A DNA stretch of 64,000 nt from Channallabes apus (taxonomy: Eukaryota; Chordata; Actinopteri; Siluriformes; Clariidae), in the NCBI GenBank assembly GCA_030522415.1, contig CM060124.1, positions 27,872,954 to 27,936,953 on the forward strand, given 5' to 3'. A model generated the notes under the pieces. That model worked only from the letters and a program-made list of their open reading frames with translations. It was not told the DNA's origin and did no database searches. Position numbers and translations under genes: made by a program. Below, in pieces: positions 44,801 to 56,639 of the stretch; the stretch's first letter is position 1, and the number at the start of each line of letters is the position of its first letter.

Positions 44801-45722
44801 ATGTATATATAAATTTTATGTATGTTAAGGGGCTACTAAACACTAGTGACCTGGTGGTGGCAAGAATAAGACCCACATTAACTGCCTGAGCCAACACTAC
44901 CTCAAAGGAACTAAATATGTCTAACTAAAACAAACTAAATATGTCTAAGTAAATGATGGCATAACATTTTAAACCACATCGCAAATAACCAAATCATTCA
45001 TTATTCAGTCATATAACCACTTATTGCACTGACTGAAGTTAGCAGAGCAGCTTGTGGGACATGGAAAAATCATATACAGTACAGTCAATCAAAGAAAATC
45101 GTGTGTTACTGTATGTGCCTCCAGAATAGCTTTGATTTCAAATAGTACTTACTGAAATTTCTGGACAAGCATACACTATATTATGTTAGAACTTACTTTA
45201 AAAGAACTTTTAAAGGACTTAATGTGAAGAAGAATGGTAAAGAAAGTGTTGCACTATCACAGTTGTCTCCTCCTCATGTGTGTTTTTGATAACACAAGAA
45301 TCTCAACATCTTTATCAAGATCAAAGGAGCTTAAGGTCATCCGCTACCAAATGACCCACCATCACATGGTTCACCAGGCAAGACAGGACAACAAATTTGA
45401 CTGCATGAACCAGAAAGCCAGACAGAAACAAATGAAGAAATGCTCAATGATGGAAACAAATGCAAGTTCCAGGAAAAGCAGAACCTCATTCAGAATGGGA
45501 TATACAATTGCAAGAGAATGATAGAGATTTATAGAGCTCAATAGAGGTCAATATCAAAGTAAAGGGCCTTTGAAATGTCATAATTTAAAAAATAGATTTT
45601 TCAACTTAGTCTGTTAGAAATATACAGTATATTGGTCAAGTTATAGCACTTTTTTTATAATAAACTACATGCAAACAAATTGTAAAATTTGTCCAAACTG
45701 TCATCAACAAATTCAAAGTAAA
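44801..45722. other. Unrecognised AT-rich DNA
   Basis: A 95-codon frame at 45234-45521 has no recognisable similarity or domain. No repeat family identified up to the chromovirus target site. Confidence 0.4.
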
Positions 45723-45727
45723 GTAGA

Positions 45728-46110
45728 TGTCAAGATGGACTAACCTGAGGTGACCAGAAGACGTAGCTTTAGCGGTTAGCCCAATGTAGCGTGGAGGATA
45801 AACCCAAACGCGGAAAGAAGCGAGCAGGCAGGATAACCACGCGATTTAGTTTAAGGACTCTCACAAAAACGGAGCAAGGGAAAAACACAAATTTAACCCG
45901 CGTCCTAGAAATACACACACAATAGCAAAAGACAACGGAACCAACATGTGAGTACTCACGGTTTGCTGAAACGACAACTGGAGCTGACATGGGCCGAACT
46001 CAATGACTGAGCGGTAAGCCATCGTTTGTTTACCTCTTTTATACTTCCTGGTTTTGCGCCCGTCTTACTTCCGGGTCCTAGTGCCGGGCGCAGATTGCGT
46101 GTGCATGACA
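45728..46110 (-). repeat. 3' LTR of chromovirus copy 2
   Basis: 383 bp, next to the polypurine tract GGACAGGGGGGTAC (46124-46111 in element sense). Pol ends inside it at 46065. Confidence 0.9.
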
Positions 46111-49100
46111 GTACCCCCCTGTCCAGGACTGGCTCCTGACGGTCCTGGGGCGGAGGATACCCTGTGACGGTAGTCCTGAATTAGCTCCGGGTCGAGAATG
46201 AACCGGGCCGGGATCCAAGATCGCTCCTCGGGGCCATAGCCCTCCCAGTCCACCAGGTATTGCGTACCTTTGCCCCGAGGGCGCGAGTCGAGGATTCGGC
46301 GCATGGTGTAGGCGGGACCGCCGTCGATGATCCGGGGAGGAGGAGCTGGGGGGGTGGGTGGAATCATGGGTGAGGTGATGAAGGGCTTGAACTGGGACAG
46401 GTGGAAGACTGGATGGATCCGGAGCGCCGCAGGCAGCTGGAGCCGGTAGGTGACAGGGTTAATCCTGTGGGTGATGCGGTATGGTCCGATAAATCTGGGT
46501 GAGAGTTTTTTTGATTCGATGTGAAGGTGGAGGTTCTTTGTAGAAAGCCATACCTTGTCACCTACATGGTACAATCGTCCCGGAGGATGTCGACGGCGGT
46601 GTTGGTGGGTGTAGCGAGCGTTGGCGCGTTGGATGGCCCGGTTGGTTGTAATCCATAGCCGCCGACATCTGCGGACCAACTGTTGGGCGGACGGTACATC
46701 AACCTCCGGTTCTGGGTGGTTGAACATCGAAGGTTGGAAACCGTAACATACCTCAAATGGGCTTAGGTTGGTGGCAGAGGAGCTGTGGAGGTTGTATGAC
46801 AGTTCAGCCCAGATGAGATGCGCCCAGGAGCGCTGTCGATCAGCTACGAAACATCTCAGATAGCGCTCCAGCTGTTGGTTGGTCCGCTCCGTCTGACCGT
46901 TAGTCTGTGGGTGATATCCAGATGAGAGACTGCAGGTGGAGTCGATCAGACGGCAGAAGGCTTTCCAGAACCGGGCTGTGAACTGGGGCCCTCTGTCCGA
47001 GACGATGTCCTTGGGGAACCCATGCAGACGGACTACGTGCTCTAAAATCAGCTCTGCTGTTCCTTTGGCTGACGGGAGTCCGGCGAGAGCCACCAGGTGC
47101 ACGGCTTTAGAGAACCGGTCGACGATGGTGAGAATGGTGTCCTTTCCTTCGGAGACCGGCAGGCCCGTGATGAAGTCGACGGCAATGTGCGTCCAGGGCC
47201 GTCGAGGAACTGGGAGTGGTTGCAGCTCACCGGGGGTTGGTTGATTGGTGGTTTTGGCCCTGGCGCACACTGGGCATGCCTGAACGAACTCTTGGACGTC
47301 TTTCGTGAGGGATGGCCACCAGAAGTCTCGTTGGAGGAATTGGAGCGTCCGTCGAGTGCCCGGGTGTCCTGAGATGGGAGAGGAATGACCCCACTGGAGG
47401 ACTTCTGATCGCATCCTCTCGGGCACAAAGAGTCGTCCAGGTGGCACACCTGCCGGTTCGGTCTCTGTAGCCTTCGCCTGGCGAACTCTCGTTTCCAGGT
47501 CTAGTTGGAGTGGGGCGATGATCCTGGACGATGGAAGGACAGGCGCAGGGTCCGCCCGGGGAATGTCCACTTCCAGCTGTCGGGAGAGAGCGTCCACTTT
47601 TGTGTTCTTGGAGCCCGGGCGGTACGAGAGGTGGAAATCGTAATTTTCGAAAAATAAGGCCCACCGCGCCTGTCGTGGGTTTAACTGTTTCAGATTCTTG
47701 ATGGTTATGAGGTTTTGGTGGTCCGTCCAGACTATGAATGGCTCACTGGCGCCCTGGAGCCAGTGACGCCACTCCTCCAGAGCCCACTTTATGGCCAGCA
47801 GCTCGCGGTCCCCTACCCCGTATCGCTGCTGAGTGGAGTCAAATTTTCTGGAGAAGAAACTACATGGGTGTAGTTTCTGATCTGGACCTCGTTGTGAGAG
47901 GATAGCTCCAGCGCCCACATCTGAAGCATCCACCTCCACAACGAATGATTTTCTGACATCTGGATGGAGGAGAATCGGTGCTGTGGTGAAGCGGTGACAA
48001 AGTGACTTAAAAGCGGAGACAGCTGCAGGGTTGAGGTGAAAAGGGAGAGGTGAGGGGCGAGTCAGAGCGGTTAGGGGGGCGGCAACTGTACTGTAGTCCT
48101 GGATAAAGCGACGATAGAAATTCGCAAACCCGAGAAACCGTTGAAGTTGCTTGAGGGTCTTGGGTAGGGGCCAATGACGCACAACCTCTAGCTTCTGCGG
48201 GTCCATGGCCACACCCTGGGGCGAGATGACAAAACCCAGGAACGTGGTGGAGCGCTCGTGAAAAGCGCACTTTTCCAACTTACAGTACAGTTGATGGGCG
48301 AGTAATCTCTTTAGAACCGCCCTGACGTGCTGGGTATGTTCTTCCATGGTGCGTGAGTAGATGAGGATGTCGTCCAGGTAGGCGAACGCCCACCGCCCGA
48401 GCATGTCGCGAAGGATGTCATTAATGAGGTGTTGGAAGGCGGCAGGGGCATTGCACAGTCCAAAGGGGATGACGAGATTCTCATAGTGCCCAGTAGGGGT
48501 GATGAAGGCCGTCTTCCACTCATCGCCCTCTCTGATGCGCACCAAGTTGTAGGCGCTCCGGAGGTCCAACTTAGTGAAGATGGTGGCGCCAGAGAGGGCG
48601 TCCAGGGCTGAGTTGGTAAGAGGCAATGGGTGTCGGTTTTTGATAGTTATATTGTTTAGCCCCCGATAGTCGACACATGGACAAAGTTCACCGCCCCGCT
48701 TCTTCACGAAGAAGAACCCCGCGGCGGCAGGTGAGGAGGAGGGCCTGATGGTGCCTTGGCGAAGGGCGTTGGTCACATACTCCTCCATGACCTGCGTCTC
48801 TGTAGGTGTGAGGGAGTAGAGGTGGCCGCGGGGTGGGACTGTACCGGGTTGGAGGTCAATGGTGAGGTCGTAGGGCCGATGCGGAGGAAGATGAGTAGCT
48901 CGTCTCTTGCAGAAGACCTCCGCCAGGTCCCGATACGGCTCTGGGATGGCGTTGGTGTCGACGTCGGGGGCCTCGGACTCCCTAGAGCACGTCCCAGCCG
49001 TTGCCCGTAGGCACAGTTCGGTGCAGGTCGCACCCCATTGGAGGATCCGGTTCTGGGTCCAGGAGATGAGAGGGTCATGCTGGAGCAGCCAGGGATGTCC

Positions 49101-49514
49101 AAGGATGATGGGAGGTGAGGAGATGGAGGTGACGAAAAAGTTTAGCTTTTCATGGTGTTGGTTGATGGAGACGGTGATGGGTTCGGTTCGGGCGTTTATT
49201 GGGCTGGTGGAGAGGGGGCGACCGTCGACAGAGGTGATGTGAACGGGCTGGGATAACGCCTCGAGTTTAACCCCCAGGGTTTTGGCATATGCGGAGTCAA
49301 TGAAGTTACCTGCTGCCCCGGAGTCGATGAATGCAGCACTTCGGACTCGTTTGTGGCCAACCTGGAGGTGTACCTGAACCGTGAGACGGGAGGAATTGGT
49401 GGTGATGGCGGAGAGACGAAGGTGACCCGGCGAGTATCTCTCTTCTCTCACCGGGCCTGGGCGTTTCCCGGCCTGAAAGGACAGGTTGCCCTGTGATGTG
49501 CGGCTGACCCGCAA
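46065..49514 (-). CDS. pol: Chromovirus pol polyprotein, copy 2
   Basis: An open frame of 1149 codons in -1 phase to gag, usable from the slippery site at 49469. Compared with copy 1 it has one codon fewer ([10 protein letters not shown] against [11 protein letters not shown]) and scattered substitutions. All catalytic blocks are kept: DSG protease, YLDD RT, VDASD/TDHQ/VDALSR RNase H, HHCC finger, integrase DDE with TNGQTER, and the C-terminal chromodomain ([20 protein letters not shown]). With both copies coding through about 1150 codons, pol appears to be under recent purifying selection or very young. Confidence 0.95.
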   Translation of the reverse strand: MRVSRTSQGNLSFQAGKRPGPVREERYSPGHLRLSAITTNSSRLTVQVHLQVGHKRVRSAAFIDSGAAGNFIDSAYAKTLGVKLEALSQPVHITSVDGRPLSTSPINARTEPITVSINQHHEKLNFFVTSISSPPIILGHPWLLQHDPLISWTQNRILQWGATCTELCLRATAGTCSRESEAPDVDTNAIPEPYRDLAEVFCKRRATHLPPHRPYDLTIDLQPGTVPPRGHLYSLTPTETQVMEEYVTNALRQGTIRPSSSPAAAGFFFVKKRGGELCPCVDYRGLNNITIKNRHPLPLTNSALDALSGATIFTKLDLRSAYNLVRIREGDEWKTAFITPTGHYENLVIPFGLCNAPAAFQHLINDILRDMLGRWAFAYLDDILIYSRTMEEHTQHVRAVLKRLLAHQLYCKLEKCAFHERSTTFLGFVISPQGVAMDPQKLEVVRHWPLPKTLKQLQRFLGFANFYRRFIQDYSTVAAPLTALTRPSPLPFHLNPAAVSAFKSLCHRFTTAPILLHPDVRKSFVVEVDASDVGAGAILSQRGPDQKLHPCSFFSRKFDSTQQRYGVGDRELLAIKWALEEWRHWLQGASEPFIVWTDHQNLITIKNLKQLNPRQARWALFFENYDFHLSYRPGSKNTKVDALSRQLEVDIPRADPAPVLPSSRIIAPLQLDLETRVRQAKATETEPAGVPPGRLFVPERMRSEVLQWGHSSPISGHPGTRRTLQFLQRDFWWPSLTKDVQEFVQACPVCARAKTTNQPTPGELQPLPVPRRPWTHIAVDFITGLPVSEGKDTILTIVDRFSKAVHLVALAGLPSAKGTAELILEHVVRLHGFPKDIVSDRGPQFTARFWKAFCRLIDSTCSLSSGYHPQTNGQTERTNQQLERYLRCFVADRQRSWAHLIWAELSYNLHSSSATNLSPFEVCYGFQPSMFNHPEPEVDVPSAQQLVRRCRRLWITTNRAIQRANARYTHQHRRRHPPGRLYHVGDKVWLSTKNLHLHIESKKLSPRFIGPYRITHRINPVTYRLQLPAALRIHPVFHLSQFKPFITSPMIPPTPPAPPPRIIDGGPAYTMRRILDSRPRGKGTQYLVDWEGYGPEERSWIPARFILDPELIQDYRHRVSSAPGPSGASPGQGGTVMHTQSAPGTRTRK

Positions 49515-50487
49515 TAGGCGCAGAGCCCTTCACGGAAGCGTCTCTCCCGATCTGCAGCGGTCAAGGAGGCGCGTCCTAGTTGCATGGGTTCCCCGGCTCC
49601 GGTGTCAACCACGGCAGGAGGTGGAGAACCGACATGTCCTGGGGTGGCGTAGGTGGCGGAGTCTGCGGGACGTGGAGTGGTGACGGTGAAGGCGGGTGCG
49701 GGTCGTGAAGTGGTGACGGCGAAGTGGGGTGGGTGCGAGGGGCTGGCCTCGGGCGAGAGAGGAGGCGCTGGTCGATCCGGAGAGCGAGCTGGATCAGACC
49801 CTCCAGGGTCGCAGGAAGCTCTCGCCCGGCTAGTTCGTCCTTGATTCGAGAAGCCAGTCCCTCGTAGTAGGATGTCCGGAGCGCTGCATCGCCCCATGTT
49901 GTTTGAACGGCGAGGGTGCGAAACTCGGCCGTATAGCGGCTCACGGACAGCCCTCCCTGCCTCAGATGGTAAAGTCTGGTGTCGGTCTCCACCTCGCCCG
50001 CTGGATGTTCAAAAGTTAGTTTAAGTTGGTGGGTGAACTCATTGTATGAGTGGGCGGTGTCTGTATCCGCCTGGAGAACTGCCGTGGCCCACTCTGCTGC
50101 CTGCCCTTTTAGCAACGAAACGAGAAGAGCAATGCGAAGGCGATCGGTGGAGTACTTGGTGGCATTAAACTCAAACACCAGATCGAGAGCTGTCAAAAAT
50201 ACGCTGCACTTCCCGTCCGTGCCGTTCCACTTCTCTGGTAGAGAAAGAAAAACATCAGAAGGAGGGGGAGGGGGGGGATGCGGCGCCGCGGCCTCCGCGG
50301 CGTGCGATCGAGCAGTGACGTCATCAACAGCCGCGCGGAGATCCGTATTCTCCCGCCGGAGCTCAGCGATCTCGCGGCGGAGGGAAGCGAGATCCCCGGT
50401 TAGCTGATTGATTAACGCCGCATGCTGATCTACAACGTCGCAGAGACTCGCATAATCCGCTGGGTTTACCGCGGAGGGCTCAGTCAT
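49448..50487 (-). pseudogene. gag: Chromovirus gag, copy 2 (one 10-bp deletion)
   Basis: The frame from the ATG at 50487 is open for 303 codons through the coiled-coil-like start, the proline run and the capsid-like region ([40 protein letters not shown]). At about 49725-49737 it has 10 fewer bases than copy 1 and leaves the correct frame, closing at 49576. The missing end, with the zinc knuckle [14 protein letters not shown], continues in the frame ending at 49448. Copy 1 is intact at this place and broken elsewhere, so the two gags carry different lesions. Confidence 0.88.
49463..49469 (-). promoter_or_regulatory. -1 frameshift slippery heptamer, copy 2
   Basis: GGGAAAC in element sense, in phase G GGA AAC with gag, at the same place in the gag-pol overlap as in copy 1. 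Confidence 0.8.
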
Positions 50488-50488
50488 T
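50478..50488 (-). promoter_or_regulatory. Predicted self-priming primer-binding site, copy 2
   Basis: AATGACTGAGC in element sense, one base from the LTR, exactly complementary to GCTCAGTCATT at 50774-50764. Contains the gag ATG (50487-50485). Confidence 0.7.
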
Positions 50489-50489
50489 C

Positions 50490-50872
50490 TGTCAAGATGG
50501 ACTAACCTGAGGTGACCAGAAGACGTAGCTTTAGCGGTTAGCCCAATGTAGCGTGGAGGATAAACCCAAACGCGGAAAGAAGCGAGCAGGCAGGATAACC
50601 ACGCGATTTAGTTTAAGGACTCTCACAAAAACGGAGCAAGGGAAAAACACAAATTTAACCCGCGTCCTAGAAATACACACACAATAGCAAAAGACAACGG
50701 AACCAACATGTGAGTACTCACGGTTTGCTGAAACGACAACTGGAGCTGACATGGGCCGAACTCAATGACTGAGCGGTAAGCCATCGTTTGTTTACCTCTT
50801 TTATACTTCCTGGTTTTGCGCCCGTCTTACTTCCGGGTCCTAGTGCCGGGCGCAGATTGCGTGTGCATGACA
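50490..50872 (-). repeat. 5' LTR of chromovirus copy 2
   Basis: 383 bp. TATAAAA in element sense at 50805-50799; predicted transcript start at 50774, 31 nt below it. Identical on reading to 45728-46110. Confidence 0.9.
50799..50805 (-). promoter_or_regulatory. TATA box of chromovirus copy 2
   Basis: TATAAAA in element sense at the same spacing from the self-primer segment (50774-50764) as in copy 1. Confidence 0.7.
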
Positions 50873-50899
50873 GTAGATAAATTTTCATCACATAGTAAT

Positions 50900-51150
50900 T
50901 ATAAAATGTATTGTTTCACTCACTCACTCACTCACACACTCATTCACTTTACTGCTTATTCTGTACAGGGTCACAGGTCACCTGGATCCTATCCTCAGGC
51001 CCTGAATAGGGTGCTAAAACTTTGCAGGCCACAAGCACACAGTTGCAGCTTTAGAATGTCAATTAGCCTATTCTGCATGTCTTTAGACTGTGGGAGGAAA
51101 CTGGAGTACCTGGAAGAAACCCACCAAGCACAGGTGAACATGCAAACTTA
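50900..51150 (-). repeat. tRNA-derived SINE, decayed
   Basis: (CACT)n at the left, then ACAGGGTCACAGGTCACCTGG, AATTAGCCTATTCTGCATGTC, TTTAGACTGTGGGAGGAAAC and CACCAAGCACAG. The head is lost at the right end. Confidence 0.65.
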
Positions 51151-51220
51151 TTCTCAGACTGCTGGGAAAAGTCTGTTGATGATAATAAAATCAATTCAAA
51201 ACGTGGGGAAAAAAAACTAT

Positions 51221-51673
51221 TGTAAAGCCTTAACGGCAGCAGCGAAGTGACACAGGCACAGACACGGGGACTGCGGTGTTCACAGTCATGCGATTTTTAT
51301 TTATTGTAGGTGATCAGGAACTTGAACAAGGTGCCGGAGTGGAACCGACAAGTGAACCTGCGGGGAGGATGGCCGGGCTTTCGCACGGGGCTCAGAGTGG
51401 CCCTCAGAGTCTGTAGAGAGAGAGAGAGGGGGAGAAAGTAAGAAACAATGACAAAAAAGTAACGTCTCTATTCTCATACTTTCCACCCACCGAACTGGAG
51501 TTCCACTCACCTTTTAAAGCTGCCAGAGTACTCCAGGATGGTGAATGAAAATGGAAAGCCAGCTGTACATGGTTACGGCGCCCCACCCCTATTCCGCTGA
51601 CTTTAGTGCTGCCTTGCCAGTAGGTGAGCGGGGTTGAACAGAGAGCCGAGCAGGTGTACGGTTCTCCGTCACA
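51221..51673 (-). repeat. Solo LTR with 4-bp target duplication
   Basis: In plus sense the block runs from TGTAAAGCC to CCGTCACA and is flanked by CTAT at 51217-51220 and 51674-51677. In minus sense it has TGTGACGG at its start and AATAAATAAA about 80 bp before its end, the expected place of a poly-A signal. No internal retroelement sequence is present, so it is read as a recombined solo LTR. Its family is unknown and it does not match the chromovirus or Pao LTRs. Confidence 0.6.
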
Positions 51674-51677
51674 CTAT

Positions 51678-53144
51678 GTACATGTCTATCCTGTCATGGA
51701 AGGATTGATGATAGATTAAACCATGACAGGGTTAACATTTAATAAGCACATAGTGGACATTCTGTTATCAAAAGGAGTCACATGGTGTGTGACTGTGTAC
51801 AGTTTATTAAATATATTTTACATTTCTGAAAAGAAATTCTGAATTTCATTATGACATAGTGGAATGTACAGTATGTACAGATAAAATGTGACAAATTAGG
51901 AAATATGTGTAAAAACTTTGGAAATCCTTTGTACATTTACTGACAGCAGCTGTTTCAACCTCTTTTTGGAAAAAAAAAAGACAAAACTGGTCATGGCATC
52001 AATAATTGCAATTATTGGTGCCATGTTTCTCAAAGGGGCAGTTACGACGAAATGGCCAAGTGGACATCAATATTATGAAAATGTACACATTATTCTTATT
52101 CGTATTAATATGAAACAAGAATATTAAACATTAATAATGTCTTGTTTTATTAACAGATGTTTGAAAACAAGTATATCATAAAAAGCATTAACATTTTTTG
52201 TCATTTTTAACCACTTACTGAAGTTAGGAGAGCAGCATGACAAAATCATGTCAAAGAAAATGTTATAAAATCAGGGAAACACAATTCAATGTAGAATGTA
52301 CAATCTTAGAATTTCATTACTTTCCAACATGTTCATGATAACTGGATGATTCTGAGGAGGACATGAAAGGCACTTTATATAACTTTAACTCAACTGCAAT
52401 AAAAATAAACAAGTACAACTGTATTGGGAAATCTGCACCAAAAAGCAAATCAAATGAAAAAAAAAAAGTGGTGTCAAATTAAAAAGAAAAGAACTCCTGA
52501 ACTACGTAGCTTAACAATTAGTGAGAGTTTGTTGAGATGTGGTGCAGAAGATTGACAAATATTATTGGTAAACAAACCTAAAAAGCAGTTGATGATATAC
52601 ATTAAGTCCTCCTTAGCATTTGCTGAATATGATTGGGAATTTTCAACATTGAATGACAGACAGGAAATCTCACAACAGGGTCTTTGCCAAGAATCTTCTT
52701 TTTGTATTGGAATCAATGAACGATCGATGGACCACATTTGGAGATCTCCAATCCATCCTACTCCATTTCTGACATTCTGGACATAACCCTTCAACATGGT
52801 GGTGCCCAAGAGAGTCAACCCAAATCTCTGGTAAAAGTTGAATGTAATATTGACTTTGCATTGAAGACTAATTTCTAATTAAAGGTTCCATATTTTACTA
52901 TTTCTTAAACAGTTTTAACAGTTTGCAGTGACCCTGCAAAGTTTTTATGCTAATTTGTTTAGCTGAAATACACCTCAGATAATACATTTTCATACATGAC
53001 TATGTAAATGAGCTACTGCTGAGATGAGAAGTTGGAGGCTATCTTCCTAAATCAAGTCACATTAGGGAGATAAAGTAATTGGCTTGCTAAAGCCCTTACT
53101 AGTACAAAGATTGGAAAAAAACAAAAACAGGTAATGTTTTATGT

Positions 53145-53175
<31 letters not shown>

Positions 53176-53263
53176 TATCCAGCTAACGAATAGGTCCCAT
53201 GTAAAGCCATATATTAACCACATTTTTAACCCTGCAAATAGTCTAATAGAAATAAAAAGTAAA
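51678..53263. other. Unrecognised AT-rich DNA (about 1.6 kb)
   Basis: A 114-codon minus-strand frame at 52474-52818 (MTLLGTTMLKGYVQNVRNGV...) is the longest, but shows no domain I recognise. A (CT)n microsatellite is at 53148-53176. No other repeat recognised. Confidence 0.4.
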
Positions 53264-53265
53264 TA

Positions 53266-53881
53266 CATTGGAACCTCTTGGTTTACGAGTCCAGAGTATC
53301 ATGTCTCACACATGAGCTTTTTGTGATCACAACTGAGCCAATGGTTTTTCTCTCTATCGCGCTGCAGAATTGTGGGTAATCGTCTCCCCTGCTGGGTCTT
53401 AGTGCTCATCTCTTACTGGTATAATCAACATCCGTGCACACATACACATACACGTACTGTTTACTATAACACTGTCACCATGTGTATGCGTGTAAAACAT
53501 ATTTTATTTTATGTCTGTATGTGTGTATGTCCAGCGCGTGTGTACTATTTATTTTAGCACATGTAAAGCAAAAGCAAGTCTGATTAGAGAGCTTAAAGAT
53601 CCATTTTCTCTTGTGTACGTGCGCGTAATTGGACATCGTGCCCCTTCACACACACCCCTCCTCCTCTCGCTCTCACACTTAACGGAAACACTTATAGGTC
53701 AGGATTTATTTTTACTTTTTTACAGGTAAAGTGCAGGTTAATTTATTTCATTTTTACTATTTTTGTGATAATTATTTTTATGTATTTATTTTTTGGGGCT
53801 GTGAAATAGTTTGAGTTTCCATTATTTTTTGTGGGAAAATCCAATTTGGCTTACAGGTTTCTTCATATACGAGTTCCACTG
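53266..53881. mobile_element. Tc1/mariner-type MITE
   Basis: Inverted ends CATTGGAACCTCTTGGTTTACGAG (left) and the complement of TATACGAGTTCCACTG (right) share the CAGTGGAAC...CGAG pattern of a common fish mariner/Tigger-type terminus. TA flanks both sides (53264-53265 and 53882-53883). There is no transposase code in 616 bp. The ends have diverged from one another. Confidence 0.6.
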
Positions 53882-54031
53882 TATTCTCTTTTTTTATATT
53901 GTTTATATATACAGTACTCAGCAAAAAACGAAACGTCCTCTGACTTTCAACTGTTTTTACTTTCAGTAAAAATGTGTAAATATTTGTATGATCACTAAAA
54001 GAGTCAACACCATAAGACATAAAGTAAAAAT

Positions 54032-54221
54032 GTTCCCTAGCAAGGCTACACTCGATGCTGCGTGAAAACACTATGGGAACCAGTTTGTCGCGTTGCCGGT
54101 CGTTGAAGCATGCTGTGAAAACACGCCAAAGTTTTTGGCTATATATAACCTCGACAGGTGACGTCATCTGATTAGATGTAGGTGGAGGTTATAAAAACAG
54201 GTGAGCCGGCAACGACCTCAG
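54032..54221 (+). repeat. DIRS copy B, left inverted terminal repeat
   Basis: Inverted match to 58341-58520 over about 180 bp (for example GCCAAAGTTTTTGGCTATAT against ATATAGCCAAAAACTTTGGC). It contains the outermost GTTCCCTAGCAAGGCTACAC unique to the left end. Confidence 0.85.
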
Positions 54222-54935
54222 ATCATTTGTCTTCAGAGCCTAGTTGTGAAGCGTGCTTGTGATAAACCAGCAAAATAAGGTGTTTAACTCACCGATTTGA
54301 CGAGTTTAATCCCTCCGTGTGTGATAATCCATATCGGAGTGCGATCTCTACACTGCTCCGACTAGTGCTGCGCGCGCCGCGCATTCCGTGAGAAGCTGCG
54401 AGCCGCCGCGCGTTCCTGGCTTAAAACTCGTGCATCTGACAGAGCTGCAGCAGACGGAGGTAAGAAAACTCCTTTCTTCCGCGTTGTCATCACAAGGATT
54501 TCTCTCTTTTTTACCGGAGATGAAAATAGCCTTAAGCACTAAAACAAGCAGTAGACGGCAGCTTCTGTCGAGTGGCCGGGGGGCGGAGCCTCAATGACGC
54601 TCTCTCCCCCCCCCCCCACCCCCTCTCAGCTCTCTTCCTATGAGTTAACCCTTTCATGGAGTAGGCTGTATTCATGCTGTGTTTTTCATGCCATCGACTT
54701 ATTTGTTTATTTAAATATAGTCGATATGGAAACGCGGGATTGTATGATGACGCCCAGATAGCAGAGACGCTTCACAGGCTATCTCTCTCCTGGGACATCA
54801 TCCTCCCTGGTAAGCTTATACTTCCTTTCTAGCTGTGTAGACTTTTATCTGCCCTAGAGGGAAAAGCTTTTCAGGCAGTGGGTCAGCTTGGTGCTCCACT
54901 GCACACAGGAGGTCAGACTGATTTTAAAAAATGTA

Positions 54936-54977
<42 letters not shown>

Positions 54978-55200
54978 CATGTGTGTGTATAAAATAAAAT
55001 AAATGGGGGTGGCCCCCCCAATAGGGAAAGGCACCCAGAATTCCTTTTTAACGAATATGTGTTCTCCCTGGTACCCCCAGGAGGTCGGTGTTTGCTCCGC
55101 CACCACTGGTGTTCGGGCAACACCAGTCTCCAATAGGCTGTTAGTTCTTCGGTTTTCCTGCCATGCTTCAGGATGCCGAACATCTAACATCCTCCCCCCC
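54222..55200 (+). other. DIRS copy B, 5' internal region without intact gag
   Basis: Here a DIRS gag is expected, but only short unrelated frames are open. A (TA)n tract (54944-54980) and a C run (54606-54616) interrupt the region. Decayed or replaced sequence. Confidence 0.45.
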
Positions 55201-55209
55201 CCCCGTTTA

Positions 55210-56040
55210 ACCAAGCTGCCGAAACTTTTGCCCTTTTATGAGAAACTGGCAGCGTGGAAGCTACTGCCAAGTATATCTCCTTGGGTACTAAGCACTGGAG
55301 AGAGGAACTACAGGATTCAGTTCTCACTTCACCTTCTGTGTTTTCAATGGCGTGGCCTCCACTTCCATGAAACCAGAAAGTGCGCATCTGCTGACAGGCT
55401 GCCGGGGAAGGGGGCCATGGAACATGTTCCCCCACCAGACAGTGAGTCAGGCTACTACAGTCGGTATTCTTGGTTCCCAAGAGGAACGGGGGCTGCGTCC
55501 AATATTTCAGATTCTGCGGGCTCTCCCGCTACCTGAAAATCAATGAATACAGTTCAGTTCTTGACTGTAAAGGTGATTGCTCTCAACCCTACCAAGCGAT
55601 TGTTTCTGACAATCGATTTAAGGATGCTTACTTTCATACAGAAACATTGCCACAACACAGGGAGATCCTGAGGTTCGCTTTCGGGGGCGAAGCTTACCAG
55701 TATCGGGTCCTTCCATTGGTCTAGCTCACCCTCACACATAGAAAAAAAAACGGATTTAGCCCTGGCTCTTACGGGAGTCCCAGGGCATCCGGTGGCTAGT
55801 GCTTCGACATCAGCATGTCGTCCTAGCTCATCTCTGTTCTCAGGACTGGGACCCAACGCCACGATTGTATGAGCACGAAAGCGTGCTCTTTCCTGTGCAG
55901 AGGACAACACATTGGGTGCTATATGGGATTCGGTCGTAAGCGGGCACAGCTGTCTCCCGCTCGTATCGAACCCATTCTCAACACCCTCAAGGAAAACAAG
56001 CTAGACCAGAAAGTGACCATCACTTTCAGACATCCTAGCT
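55210..56040 (+). pseudogene. DIRS reverse transcriptase, copy B
   Basis: Frames in order: LPFYEKLAAWKLLPSISPWV (55225), SESGYYSRYSWFPRGTG (55440), and the 55470-55724 frame with SRYLKINEYSS, KDAYFHTETLPQHREILRFAF and YQYRVLPL. KDAYFH is the block of the first catalytic aspartate, here reading FKDAYF. The YLDD block is missing: after 55724 the code jumps to the thumb part (GRKRAQLSPARIEPILNTLK, 55935). Multiple stops. The same layout as copy A, but longer. Confidence 0.8.
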
Positions 56041-56228
56041 CTCATGGCAGCTGTATCCACGGTGACACCTTTGGACCTTCTGCACATGAGAGCATTCTAA
56101 GTTGTGGCTAAGAACCAGGGGATATTACTAGGGCCAATCCCCAATATGGGTTACGCGCCAGGTGCTTCGTACCCTTTCTACGTGGTTCAGACCCCGGTCT
56201 CTACTCTGGGTCCCACTCTAAGTTCATC

Positions 56229-56624
56229 TTGTCGTCGCTGAGGCTAACGACAGATGCTTCCCTCATAGGCTGGGGTGCGGTCTCTGATGACTGTCCAGCC
56301 CAAGGGAGCTCGAGAGGCTATCTTCTCGCATGGCACAGCAATTGCCTCGAAATGATGGCTCTATTTCTGGCCCTAAAGCACTTCCTCCAGCAGTTGAGAG
56401 GCTGCCATGTCCTAGTGCGGGGGACAACACTATGGCAGTCTCATATGTTATCGCCAGGGCGGACGGTGCTCGCGCCGCTAACAGCTAGCGCACCAGGTTC
56501 CTGTCCCTCAGAGCGATTTACATTCCAGCATGGATGCGGGAGCAGTAGTACTGTCCAGTCTATCTCTGACACACGGGGAATGGTAACCCCACTCCGAAGT
56601 AGTCAGGGAGAGATTTTCATGTAG
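56229..56624 (+). pseudogene. DIRS RNase H, copy B
   Basis: The frame reads SSLRLTTDASLIGWGAVSDD, NCLEMMALFLALKHFLQQLRG and CHVLVRG. TTDAS and LEMMA provide the first aspartate and glutamate of RNase H. The next aspartate block (RTDNT in relatives) is damaged (VRGTTLWQ). The frame closes at 56624 before the recombinase region. Confidence 0.8.
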
Positions 56625-56639
56625 CAAGGCGGACCTTTC

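Larger units (their letters stand above)
45728..50872 (-). mobile_element. Ty3/Gypsy chromovirus (sushi-like), copy 2, complete with two LTRs
   Basis: 5145 bp, with 383-bp LTRs at 45728-46110 and 50490-50872 that read as identical. The 5-bp duplication GTAGA is at 45723-45727 and 50873-50877. The layout matches copy 1, but shared differences in both LTRs (GCGTGTGCATGACA against GAGTGTGTATGACA) show a separate source copy. Pol is open and gag has one 10-bp deletion. Confidence 0.93.

Noticed and set aside
45234..45521. 95-codon plus-strand frame as a gene
   Set aside because: No domain, no relatives recognised, and length is near chance level for this composition.
52474..52818. 114-codon minus-strand frame as a host exon
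   Set aside because: No recognisable domain, no splice context and AT-rich surroundings. Not enough to call a gene, though a similarity search would settle it.
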